Source of the DNA: Sacculina carcini
Taxonomy: Eukaryota > Arthropoda > Thecostraca > Sacculinidae
Assembly (NCBI GenBank): GCA_916048095.2
Contig: OU696581.1
Location: 156,945-220,944 of the forward strand
Direction: 5' to 3'
Length of the DNA: 64,000 bases
Each line of letters starts with the position of its first letter. Positions within the stretch are counted from its first letter, which is position 1. Of this stretch, positions 33,081 to 46,326 are shown piece after piece. The notes under the pieces are model-generated. The model ran no database searches. It saw only the letters and a program-made list of their open reading frames with translations, and was not told where the DNA came from. Made by a program: the position numbers and the translations under genes.

Positions 33081-35671
33081 CTAGCATTAAAACCCGCCCG
33101 TTGTGCGGAGGAATTCATAAAATGGAATTAATATTCATAATAATTCATATTCATAAAAATATTCCAATTTAAAAAAGAAAATGAAAACTCATCATTGTCT
33201 TACTCAATAGAAAAGTCCAAGTGTGAATATTTTATTTTTATTTTGACATAATATTTTCCCTCAACCCGCCTCATATATAAACCAACCCATTGTGCGGAAT
33301 AATTCAGAACACAAACACGTAACAAACAATGAAAATCCTAGCATGTAAACCCGCCCGTCATGCGAAACAGTTCATACTATTAAATTTGTATTCAATTCAT
33401 GAGGGAAAAGGAATATGAATTAAAAAAGAGTTGAGTAAACCCATAGAAAAGTCTAAATTTCTATATTTTCATATTTATTTTCACAAAATAGTTTGCCTAA
33501 ACCGCCTCATATTTATACATGCCCGTCGTGCTGAATAATTCAGAACTCAGACACGAAACAATGAAAAATGACTACACTTTTTCATCATAATGTTTCCAAA
33601 ATATTTTAATAACTTAATATCACCGTCTAGCATTGAAACCCGCCAGTTGTGCGGAGCAATTCATAAGATGAAATTCATATTTAATTCATAAACATATTGC
33701 AAATTAAAAAAGAAAACGGATATACTCATTAAAATCTTACTCAATTGAAAAGTCTAAATTCAATTATATTTTTTGACAACATATTTTCCTTCAGCCCGTC
33801 TCATATTTAAACCCGCCCGTCGTGCTGAACAATTTATAAAATAAAATGCATATTCAATCCATAAAATAAAATGCATATTCAATCCATAAAATAAAATGCA
33901 TATTCAATCCATAAAATAAACTGAATACAAATTAAAAAGCAAAACATTTAACATTTTCCCTCGAACAGCCTCATATTTAAACCCGCCCTTCGTGCGGAAC
34001 AATTAAGCCCCAACACCAATGGTTCTTTATATATAAACCAACTAATGACAACTAACTAACTAATATTCAAATGGTTCTTTATTATATAATAATGGGTTTT
34101 TATTTAATGGTTCTATATGGTACAATAATTAAGTAGTTTAGTTTGTTCCCAGTAGCATTTTACCCGCCCGTCGTGCGGAACAATTGAGCCCCTGATCTAT
34201 ACCATTGAACCCGCGCAATTTGTCACCTCATATTCAAGCATACACACACAGACAGACAGATAATTTCTTCTTTATGTATATATATACCATTGAACCTGCG
34301 CAATTATGTCACCTCATATTCAAGCATACATACACAGACAGACAGATAATTTCTTCTTTATGTATAGATATGGCATTAATACCCGCCCGTTGTGCGGAGC
34401 AATTCATACAATCAAGCAAATCATGAACCATTTGAAAAAATGAACTAAAAACACTTTTTTTAAACCCACCCGTCGTGCGGAACAATTCATACAATAAAAT
34501 TCATATCAAATCCATAAAATATAATGAATACAAATTGAAAAGCAAAAAATGTAAGCTATAAATATCTTGACCAATAGAAAAGTCTAAATGCCCGCGGGAC
34601 ATTTTTATTTCATAAAAATGAGCCATTGCTTCGTTTGCGTTTGAAGCCCCTGGTCATTGAACCAGCGAACCATGAACCAGCGCAATTATGTCACCTCATA
34701 TTCAAGCATACATACACAGACAGACAGATAATTTCTTCTTTATGTATATATATAGCATTAAAACCGCATTAAAACCCGCCCGTTGTGCGGAACAATTCAT
34801 AAAAATATTGCAAATTAAAAATAAATAAGGCAAACTCATGAAGACCTTAATTAATTAAAAAGTCTAAATTTCATTATTTTTAATTTTATTTTGACAAAAT
34901 ATTTTCACTCAGCCCGCCTCATATTTAAACCCGCCCGACGTGAGTAATAATTCAGAGCTCGAACACCATACGTTCTGGTTCTTGAAGTCAAATCCATTAG
35001 TTTTGTATATGAATTCATTCTATACGGTGAAATTGAACGTTTTATTGCTGCCCGCGGGACATTTTTATTTCATAAAAATGAGCCATCGCTTCGTTTGGGT
35101 TTCAAGCCCCTGATCATTGAACCAGCGAACCATGAACCAGCGCAATTATGTCACCTCATATTCAAGCATACATACACAGACAGACAGATAATTTCTTCTT
35201 TATGTATATATAGCATTAAAACCCGCCCGTTGTGCGGAACAACTCTCAAAATGAAATTCATGTTTAATCCATAAAAGAATTGAAAATTAAATAAGATAAA
35301 GGGCACAGTCATAAAATTGTAATCAATTGAAAAGTCTAAGTTTACTCTTTTTTCTTTTTTTGACAGAATATTTTCCATCAATCTGCCTCATAATTAAACC
35401 CGCCCGTCGTGCGAAATAATTTATAAGTCAAACACGATCCATTGTAGATCTTGAAGTCAAATCCGTTAGTTTTGTATATTAATTCATTCTACACGGTGGA
35501 ATTGAACGTCATATTGTCTATAGTTGCTGCCCGCGGGACATTTTTATTTCATACACATGATCCATCGTTTCGTTTACGTTTGAAGCCCCTGATCTATACC
35601 ATTGAGCCCGCGCAATAATATCACCTCATATTCAAGCATACATACACACTGAAAGACAGATAATTTCTTTT

Positions 35672-35672
35672 A

Positions 35673-35735
<63 letters not shown>
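35672..35735. repeat. (TA)n microsatellite within Helitron-type element I
   Basis: About 30 TA units abutting an internal CTAGCATTAAAACCCGCCCG terminus, the expected place for a nested or tandem element end. Confidence 0.95.
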
Positions 35736-38044
35736 TAGCATTAAAACCCGCCCGTTGTGCGGAGCAATTCATAACATGAATAACTGCCCGCGGGACATTT
35801 TTATTTCATAAAAATGAGCCATCGCTTCGTTTGCGTTTGAAGCCCCTGGTCATTGAACCAGCGAACCATGAACCAGCGCAATTATGTCACCTCATATTCA
35901 AGCATACATACATAGACAGACAGATAATTTCTTCTTTATGTATATATATAGCATTAAAACCCGCCCGTTGTGCGGAGCAATTCATAACATGAAATTCATA
36001 TTCAATTCGTAAAAAAATATGGAAAAATAAAAATGAAATAGGGTACACTCATAAAAATATTAATCAATTGAAAATTATAAGTTTAATTATTTTTATTTCG
36101 ACAAAATATTTCCCCTCAGTCCGCCTGAGTCATTTTTATACCCGCCCGTCGTGCTGAATAATTCAGAACTCGAACACGATCCGTTCTGGATCTTGAAGTC
36201 AAATCCATTGGTTTTGTGTATGGATTTATTCTACAGGGTAAATTGAACGTTCTATTGTCTATAGTTGCTGCCCGCGGAGCATTTTTATTTGTAAAAAAAT
36301 ACCTTTTTTAAATGAACCATTTGAAAAAATGAACTAAAAAATGAAAACACCTTTTTTAAACCCGCCCGTCGTGGGGAACAATTCATACAATAAAATTCAT
36401 ATAAGAAGTCAAATCCATTGGTTTTGTGTATGGATTAATTCTACAGGGAAAATTGAACGTTCTATTGTCTATAGTTGCTGCCCGCGGAACATTTTTATTT
36501 TTGGAAAAAAAAAACCTTTTTTTAAATGAACCATTTGAAAAAATGATCTAAAAACACTTTTTTAAACCCACCCGTCGTGCGGAACAATTCATACAATAAA
36601 ATTCATATCAAATCCATAAAATATAATGAATACAAATTGAAAAGCAAAAAATTTAACCTATAAATATCTTAACCAATAGAAAAGTCTAAATGTGAATATT
36701 TTTGTTCTTATTTTAACAAATATTATCCCTCAACCCGCCTGATATATAAATCTGCCCGTCGTGTGGTATAATTCAGAACACAAACACGAAACAAACAATG
36801 AATGATGATGAAATCTTTTCATCAGAATGTTTCCAAACTATATTTATTACTTAACATCATTCCCCAATATCATTTCCTTAAGTACTATTTCACTTTTACC
36901 GCTATAATATTCATTGTTAAAATTTATATATTTTCCGCTATCATTAAAACCCAATATAACCTGAGTCAAACCTACCCAACCCAACCCAACCATTCAATCT
37001 TGACCGCTCTCAGCCTAGTCTGAGGTGATTTAACTTATTAGTTTGTGATCACAAAATATACTGATGCGATCATAATTTGTAATCAGAAGACTGAGATTAT
37101 CTACCCCAGGGGTCCCAAACACGCGGCCCACCAATACTTTTCTCTCAACCCGCCAATATAGTATCGGGACCAAACTGTAAGGTAGCTAAATTCACATTTG
37201 TTGCATAATGCGATATAATTATACACCATTATCATATTATCTCATAATTCCCGGTTAATGCTTCCACTAATGCATCATATTCATACAGTTGTTATTTTTT
37301 GGATTACACCGATAATACAGCCCTTGATATTACAGCCGATATTATATTATGCAATCTATATTCTGCTACGTATTATTCCTAATACATATATCATCAGATC
37401 GCAAAATATATTTAAAGGTTCACATCATTCTCCAAAATCATTTGCTTAAGAGCTATTCTACTTTTATCGCTAGAATATTTACTGCTAGCAAAATATCATA
37501 TACCTCGCTATCATTTAAACCCACTCTTTATAGATACATTTAATTCGCCCGTCGTGCGGAACAGCTCATAAAATATAATTAATATTCAATTCATAAAAAA
37601 ATTAGTGCAAATTGAAAAAGAAAAACAAACCCACAGGAAAGTTATAGCTAATATAAAAGTCTAAATGTGAAATTTATGTTTCAATTTAGAAAACATGTTT
37701 TTCCACAACACTATCAAAACAATGCAATCTTCTGTCATCTCTATAATTCCAGGTTAATGCTTCCGCTAAAACAGCATAAGTTGGCATTACATGATATTGC
37801 AGCCCATATCCTTATGCAACTTATGCTTATGCAACTTGAAATTAAACCAATTAAATTACACAGTTAAATTCAGTAGTTTACTTTGTTCCCAATAGCATTT
37901 TACCCGCCCGTCGTGCGGAACGTTATTGCGGACAATAAAGCCTTTATATTCAGTAGAGTGTAGCAATAATTAAACTGTACGCAATAAAACCACACCATCC
38001 ATGCTTGGAGATAATATGATGCATTCTTAATTGTGATTGGGCTT

Positions 38045-39335
38045 CAGTGAAATTTAATCGGTGTATATTCCTGTGTAATCGCAAGTACGCATAATAGCTG
38101 TCAAATTGGCAACATGACATTTTGACCTTACACCGTCGTAACTTCGTTCAGATACACTTTGGAAAATTAATAATTATACCGTACTGTAGGAAACAAAATT
38201 TCTAGCACGATGGTATAATTAATTTTAAGGTGTGACAAACAGTTGCTGAGAAATGGGTATAAAAATGAATAAATTGTAGTCACCCGGTGTTCAAGTGTAA
38301 TTTTGGATGTATTTGAGAATTTTGCCAATTTTACACGTTTTTTGTATCATTTGTGGGTATAAATTACACCTTTTCTTGTAGAACACAAAATTCTCTACAC
38401 AGTAGTATATTCCTGTGTAATCGCAAGTGCGAAAAATAGCTGTCAAATTGGCAATATGTCCTTTTGAATTTACACCGCCGTAACTTCCTTCAGATACACT
38501 TTGGAAAATTAAGAATTATACCGTATTGTAGAAAACAAACTTTCCAGCACAATGGTATAATTTATTTTAATGTGTGACAAATAGTTCCTGAGAAATAGGT
38601 AGAAAAATGAATTAATTTAGGCGCCCGGTGATCAAGTGTAATTTTGGATGTATTTGACAATTTTGCCAATTTTACACATTTTTTGTATCATTTGTGCGTA
38701 TAAATTATAACTTTTCTTGTAGAACACAAAATGATCTACACAATAGTATAAGTTTTATAGCTGTACCATTGCTGGTTTATGAGGAATAGATAGCGGAATA
38801 TTGACCAAAATATTCACGTTTTTGTGCGATAATTATGCCTTTTTGACTTTGTCATTTACACTTCACACCGCCGTAACTTTTTTTTAATAAACTTTGGAAA
38901 ATTAAAAATTATACCGTGTTGTAGCAAACAAAATTCCCAGCATGATGGTATTATTGATTTAGATGTGTGATAATTAGTTTTTGATAAATAGAGAAAAAAG
39001 TATAGAAAATCGGACGCGTGGAGTTTAAATATAATTTTGAATATAGATTGAAATTTTGTCATGTTTACATCTTTTATGTTCTATTTTTGGATATGAATTA
39101 TAACCTATCTTGTAGAACAGAAAATTTTCTACACAGTGGTATAATCTGTTTGGCTGTACCATTTCTGGTTTATGAGGAGTAGATGGCAGAGCATTGACCA
39201 CAATTTTCGCATTTTTCAGGGTTCATTTTGTCTTTTCACCGCGATAACTTTTTTTGATTTCATTTTTAAAATTTTAAATTTATCCTATCGTGTAGACAAG
39301 AAAATTTCCAACGTGATGGTATAAATTGTTAGCGG
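38045..39335 (-). repeat. About 365-bp tandem repeats, run 1
   Basis: Around 3.5 copies marked by TTCCTGTGTAATCGCAAGTG, CACCGCCGTAACTTCCTTC and CTTGTAGAACACAAAATT. The copies nearest the element's 5' end are the most diverged. Each half-unit contains an inverted repeat of the type TAGAAA...TTTCTA or TGTAGA...TCTACA. Confidence 0.85.
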
Positions 39336-39458
39336 GTAGGCTGAGTGGTGGCCGAATAATAGCTGATAGAAAATGGACCAAGGAGGGTCGAACAGACACA
39401 CAGACAGACAGACAGATACACACACAGACACACAGAGGATCTCTTTTATATATATAGA

Positions 39459-42400
39459 CTAGCATTAAAACCCGCCCGTTGTGCGGAGCAATTCATAAAA
39501 ATATTGCTAATTAAAAATATATAAGGCAAACTCATGAAAACCTTAATAAATTAAAAAGTCTAAATTTCATTATTTTTAATTTTATTTTGACAAAATATTT
39601 TCACTCAACCCGCCTCATATTTAAACCCTCCCGACGTGAGGAATAATTCAGAACTCGAACACCATCCGTTCTGCATCTTGAAGTCAAATCCATTGGTTTT
39701 GTGTATGAATTAATTCTACAGGGTAAATTGAACGTTATATTGTCTATAGTTGCTGCCCGCCGAGCATTTTTATTTAAAAAAATACCTTTTTTTAAATGAA
39801 CCATTTGAAAAAAATGAACTAAAAAATGGAAACACTTTTTTTAAACCCACCCGTCGTGCGGAACAATTCATACAATAAAATTCATATTTGAAGTCAAATC
39901 CATTGGTTTTGTGTATGGATTAATTCTACAGGGAAAATTGAACGTTCTATTGTCTATAGTTGCTGCCCGCGGAACATTTTAATTTTTTTTTTAAATTACT
40001 TTTTTTTAAATGAACCATTTGAAAAAATTATCTAAAAAGACTTTTTTAAACCCGCCCGTCGTGCGGAACAATTAAGCCCCAACACCAATGGTTCTTTATA
40101 TATAAACCAACTAATGACAACTAACTAACTAATATTCAAATGGTTCTTTATTATATAATAATGGTTTTTTATTTAATGGTTCTATATGGTACAATAATTC
40201 AGTAGTTTACTTTGTTCCCAGTAGCATTTTACCCGCCCGTCGTGCGGAACAATTAAGCCCCTGATCTATACCATTGAACCCGCGCAATTATATCACCTCA
40301 TTCAAGCATACACACACAGACAGACAGATAATTTCTTCTTTATGTATATATATACCATTGAACCTGCGCAATTATGTCACCTCATATTCAAGCATACATA
40401 CACAGACAGACAGATAATTTCTTCTTTATGTATATATATGGCATTAATACCCGCCCGTTGTGCGGAGCAATTCATACAATCAAGCAAATCATGAACCATT
40501 TGAAAAAATGAACTAAAAACACTTTTTTTAAACTCACCCGTCGTGCGGAACAATTCATACAATAAAATTCATATCAAATCCATAAAATATAATGAATACA
40601 AATTGAAAAGCAAAAAATGTAAGCTATAAATATCTTGACCAATAGAAAAGTCTAAATGCCCGCGGGACATTTTTATTTCATAAAAATGAGCCATTGCTTC
40701 GTTTGCGTTTGAAGCCCCTGGTCATTGAACCAGCGAACCATGAACCAGCGCAATTATGTCACCTCATATTCAAGCATACATACACAGACAGACAGATAAT
40801 TTCTTCTTTATGTATATATATAGCATTAAAACCGCATTAAAACCCGCCCGTTGTGCGGAACAATTCATAAAAATATTGCAAATTAAAAATAAATAAGGCA
40901 AACTCATGAAGACCTTAATCAATTAAAAAGTCTAAATTTCATTATTTTTAATTTTATTTTGACAAAATATTTTCACTCAACCCGCCTCATATTTAAACCC
41001 GCCCGACGTGAGGAAAAATTCAGAACTCGAACACCATCCGTTCTGGTTCTTGAAGTCAAATCCATTAGTTTTGTATATGAATTCATTCTATACGGTGAAA
41101 TTGAACGTTTTATTGCTGCCCGCGGGACATTTTTATTTCATAAAAATGAGCCATCGCTTCGTTTGCGTTTGAAGCCCCTGATAATTGAACCAGCGAACCA
41201 TGAGCCAGCGCAATTATGTCACCTCATATTCAAGCATACATACACAGACAGACAGATAATTTCTTCTTTATGTATATATATAGCATTATATATATACATA
41301 AATATATATAGCATATATATATATTCTTTATGTATACATATCCTTATGCAACTTATGCTTATGCAACTTGAAATTAAACCAATTAAATTACACAGTTAAA
41401 TTCAGTAGTTTACTTTGTTCCCAATAGCATTTTACCCGCCCGTCGTGCGGAACGTTATTGAGGACAATAAAGCCTTTATATTCAGTAGAGTGTAGCATTA
41501 ATTAAACTGTACGCAATAAAACCACACCATCCATGCTTGGAGATAATATGATGCATTCTTAATTGTGATTGGGCTTCAGTGAAATTTAATCGGTGTATAT
41601 TCCTGTGTAATCGCAAGTGCGCATAATAGCTGTCAAATTGGCAATATGTCCTTTTGACTTTACACCGCCGTAACTTCCTTCAGATACACTTTGTAAAATT
41701 ACAAATTATACCGTATTGTAGAAGAAAATATTTCTAGAACGATGGTATAATTTATTTTTATGTGTAACAAATAGTTACTGAGAAATAGTAGAAAAATGAA
41801 TTAATTTTAGTCGCCCGGTGTTCAAGTGTAATTTTGGATGTATTTGAGAATTTTGCCAATTTTACACGTTTTTTGTATCATTTGTGGGTATAAATTATAG
41901 CTTATCTTGTAGAACACAAAATTATCTACACAGTAGTATATTCCTGTGTAATCGCAAGTGCGTAAATTGTGATTGGACTTCAGTGAAATTTAATCAGTGT
42001 ATATTCATGTGTAATCGCAAGTACGCATAATAGCTGTCAAATTGGCAACATGACATTTTGACTTTACACCGGCGTAACTTCCTTCAGATACACTTTGGAA
42101 AATTAATAATTATACCGTACTGTAGGAAAAAAAATTTCTAGCACGATGGTATAATTAATTTTAATGTATGACAAATAGTTCCTGAGAAATGGGTATAAAA
42201 ATGAATAAATTGTAGTCACCCGGTGTTCAAGTGTCATTTTGGATGTATTTGAGAATTTTGCCAATTTTACACGTTTTTTGTATCATTTGTGGGTATAAAT
42301 TACACCTTTTCTTGTAGAACACAAAATTCTCTACACAGTAGTATATTCCTGTGTAATCGCAAGTGCGCATAATAGCTGTCAAATTGGCAATATGTCCTTT

Positions 42401-43394
42401 TGACTTTACACCGCCGTCACTTCCTTCAGATACACTTTGGAAAATTAAGAATTATACCGCATTTTAAAAAATACAATTTCCAGCACGATGATATAATTTA
42501 TTTTAATGTGTGATAAATAGTTCCTGAGAAATAGGTAGAAAAATGAATTAATTTAGGCGCCCGGTGATCAAGTGTAATTTTGGATGTATTTGACAATTTT
42601 GCCAATTTTACACATTTTTTGTATCATTTGTGGGTATAAATTATAACTTTTCTTGTAGAACACAAAATTATCTACACAATAGTATAATTTTTATAGCTGT
42701 ACCATTGCTGGTTTATGAGGAATAGATAGGGGAATATTTACCAAAACATTCACGGTTTCCAGTGCTAATTTTGCATTTTTGACTTTGTCATTTTGACTTC
42801 ACACCGCCGTAACTTTTTTTTAATACACTTTGGAAAATTAAAAATTATACCGTGTTGTAGCAAACAAAATTCCCAGCATGATGGTATTATTTATTTAGTT
42901 GTGTGATAATTAGTTTTTGATACATAGAGAAAAAAGTATAGAAAATCGGACGCGTGGAGTATAAATATAATTTTGAATATAGATTGAAATTTTGTCATGT
43001 TTACATCTTTTATGTTCTATTTTTGGATATGAATTATAACCTATCTTGTAGAACAGAAAATTCTCTACACAGTGGTATAATCTGTTTGGCTGTACCATTT
43101 CTGGTTTATGAGGAGTAGATGGCAGAGCATTGACCACAATTTTCGCATTTTTCAGGGTTCATTTTGTCTTTTCACCGCTATAACGTTTTTTGATTTCATT
43201 TTTGAAATTTAAAACTTAATTTAAAGTGTAGACAAGAAAATTTCCAACGTGATGGTATAAATTGTTAGCGGGTAGGCTGAGTGGTGGCCGAATAATAGCT
43301 GATAGAAAATGGACCAAGGAGGGTCGAACAGACACACAGACAGACAGACAGATACACACACAGACACACAGAGGATCTCTTTTATATATATAGA
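39459..43394 (-). mobile_element. Helitron-type element II of the array (3.9 kb)
   Basis: Its 3' CTAG (39459-39462) directly abuts the 5' TC of element I at 39458. On the minus strand the junction reads ...TTTTAATGCTAG-TCTATATATATA, with no host base between. 40047-41290 is nearly identical to 33980-35240, and 41340-43394 parallels 37830-39458, so II is a copy of I lacking the middle about 2.6 kb. Its own 5' TC lies at 43394. Confidence 0.7.
41590..43265 (-). repeat. About 365-bp tandem repeats, run 2
   Basis: Roughly 4.5 copies of the same unit as run 1, ending with the shared 5' terminal block that contains GGGTAGGCTGAGTGGTGGCC and GACAGACAGACAG. Confidence 0.85.
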
Positions 43395-45168
43395 TATATA
43401 TATAGCATTAAAACCCGCCCGTTGTGCGGAGCAATTCATAACACTTCAGATACACTTTGGAAAATTCAGATACACTTTGGAAAATTAAGAATAATACCGT
43501 GTTGTAGAAAACAAGATTTCTAGCACGATGGTATAATTTATTTTTATGTTTAACAAATAGTTACTGAGAAATAGTAGAAAAATTAATTAATTTTATTCGG
43601 CCGGTGTTCAAGTGAAATTTTGGATGTATTTGAGAATTTTGCCAATTTTACACGTTTTTTGTATCATTTGTGGGTATAAATTATAGCTTATCTTGTAGAA
43701 CACAAAATTATCTACACAGTAGTATATTCCTGTGTAATCGCAAGCGCGTAAATTATGATTGGACTTCAGTGAAATTAAATCAGTGTATATTCATGTGTAA
43801 TCGCAAGTGCGCATAATAGCTGTCAAATTGGCAACATGACAATTTGACTTTACACCGCCGTAACTTCCTTCAGATACACCTTGAAAAATTAAAAATTATA
43901 CCGTATTGTAGAAAACAAAATTTCTAGCACGATGGTATAATTAATTTTAATGTATGACAAACAGTTCCTGAGAAATGGGTAGAAAAATGAATTAATTTTA
44001 GTCACCCGGTGTTCAAGTGTAATTTTGGATGTATTTGAGAATTTTGCCAATTTTACACGTTTTTTATATCATTTGTGGGTATAAATTATACATTTTCTTG
44101 TAGAACACAAAATTCTCTACACAGTAGTATATTCCTGTGTAATCGCAAGTGCGCATAATAGCTGTCAAATTGGCAATATGTCCATTTGACTTTACACCGC
44201 CGTAACTTCCTTCAGATACACTTTGGAAAATTAAGAATTATACCGTATTGTAGAAAACAAACTTTCCAGCACAATGGTATAATTTATTTTTATGTGTAAC
44301 AAATAGTTCTTGAGAAATAGGTAGAAAAATGAATTAATTTTAGTCGCACGGTGTTCAAGTGTAATTTTGGATGTATTTGAGAATTTTTCCAATTTTACAC
44401 GTTTTTTGTATCATTTGTGGGTATAAATTATAGCGTTTCTTGTAGAACACAAAATTTTCTACACAATAGTATAATTTTTATAACTGTAACTCTGCTGGTT
44501 TAAGAGGAATAGATAGCGGAATATTGACCAAAATATTCGCGTTTTTCAGTGCCTTTTTGACTTTGTCATTTTGACTTCACACCGCCGTAACTTTTTCTTA
44601 ATACGCTCTGGAAAATTAAAATTTATACCGTGCTGTAGAAAACAAAATTCCCAGCATGATGGTAATATTTATTTAGATGTGTGATGTTTAGTTGCTGAGA
44701 AATAGAGAAAAAAATACAGAAAATCGGACGCGTCGAGCTTAAATATAATTTTGAATGTAGACTGAAATTTTGTCATTTTTACATATTTTATATTTAATTT
44801 TTGGATATTAATTATAACCTATCTTGTAGAACAGAAAATTTTCTACACAGTGGTATAATCTGTTTGGCTGTACCATTTCTGGTTTATGAGGAGTAGATGG
44901 CAGAGCATTGACCACAATTTTCGCATTTTTCAGGGTTCATTTTGTCTTTTCACCGCTATAACTTTTTTTGATTTCATTTTGGAAATTTAAAATTTAATCT
45001 AAAGTGTAGACAAGAAAATTTCCAACGTGATGGTATAAATTGTTAGCGGGTAGGCTGAGTGGTGGCCGAATAATAGCTGATAGAAAATGGACCAAGGAGG
45101 GTCGAACAGACACACAGACAGACAGACACACACACAGACACACAGAGGATCTCTTTTATATATATAGA
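43395..45168 (-). mobile_element. Helitron-type element III of the array (1.8 kb)
   Basis: One terminal hairpin (near 43,415-43,430), tandem repeats, then the 5' terminal block ending at TC (45168-45167), preceded on the minus strand by host A (45169). The junction with element II is slightly expanded by TA units. Elements I-III share about 130 bp of almost identical 5' terminus. Confidence 0.68.
43440..45055 (-). repeat. About 365-bp tandem repeats, run 3
   Basis: Roughly 4.5 copies, beginning with a short doubled TTCAGATACACTTTGGAAAA segment. Fewer differences from run 2 than either shows between its own first and last units. Confidence 0.85.
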
Positions 45169-45744
45169 TGTGTTCGTATTGAAATGATACAGGTAAAACT
45201 GATGAGCCTTTAGATTCTATCTGAATGTTCGTAATATTCTGTTTACTCATCCAAATCATTTATGCACTTTTGCTAGCTCGAGTTGATCAGCTAAATGCAG
45301 CGAGTGTTTTCACAAGCACTGAAGACTTGACAAGCCTGGCGCACGCTTATTGTTGACAAATCAATGGCCCACTCAATAGTCTGTGGAGTGCGTAAAGTTA
45401 GCGGCATGTTTGCTCATCTAATGTCACTGGGCCAACAACATGAGGAGCCGTGTTTCATCAGCAAGTGTTTGTCTTGCAAATGCAGCATCGAAAACTAACA
45501 AACTAGCATCCAATTCCTCTTCTGTTTATATCTTACTTGTCTACGAGGTCGTATCTTATCGTATTTGTCTCGTATATATTCACGTGTGTGTGTGTGTGCC
45601 GGGCCGATGCGAGGTCTTATAGAACCCCATTATAATAGAGATCGGACTCTGGGAAAATGCAGTGGCGAGCAGCTTCACGGTCTCCATTAACACTCGGGCC
45701 CCTCAACACTCGGGCTCCTCAACACTCGGGCCCCATAGTTGCAT
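45169..45744. other. Intergenic, with short CTCGGGCCCCTCAACA duplications
   Basis: Three partial copies of a 16-bp motif at 45,692-45,735 match the subterminal region of the hAT-type MITE at 23324-23592 in reverse, suggesting a degraded copy. Confidence 0.45.
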
Positions 45745-45884
45745 TCACGAATACTCCACCATAGGATGAACACTCAGCGGATATCCGTAGGTTATTTTGT
45801 ATCTGAAGAATTTCTTGCAGTGCTGGGGTGAAATGCTAGAAATTATTTGCCCGAGGCATCTAGCAGTCGGGCCAAACAACATAT
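45745..45884 (-). CDS. Candidate terminal exon of an unidentified gene
   Basis: The minus strand has a good acceptor (TTTGTGTATTGTGCTCGGCAG) ending before 45884, then two bases and 45 codons starting MLFGPTARCLGQIISSISPQ and ending at the TGA at 45747-45745. It is Cys/Tyr-containing, not low-complexity, and lies in non-repetitive DNA. I recognise no family, and no partner exon was found. It could be chance. Confidence 0.25.

Positions 45885-46326
<442 letters not shown>

Larger units (their letters stand above)
33081..39458 (-). mobile_element. Helitron-type element I of a head-to-tail array (6.4 kb)
   Basis: Read on the minus strand it starts TCTATATATATAAAAGAG at 39458 and ends with a hairpin (CCGC-loop-GCGG, 33094-33108), nine bases and CTAG at 33084-33081, followed by host T. 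This is the TC...hairpin...CTRR structure of Helitrons, which insert between A and T and make no target duplication. No Rep/helicase ORF is present, so it is non-autonomous. Roughly 20 further copies of the terminal hairpin motif lie inside at about 170-200 bp spacing, followed towards the 5' end by about 365-bp tandem repeats. An ATCTACCC-CAGGGGTCCCAAAC motif at 37,099 may be the end of a nested hAT-type MITE. Confidence 0.72.

Noticed and set aside
33081..45168. Regularly spaced repeats as a possible CRISPR array or centromeric satellite
   Set aside because: Units are variable, about 180-365 bp, with transposon termini and eukaryotic context. CRISPR is excluded, and the A/T-flanked TC...CTAG ends favour a Helitron array over a satellite.
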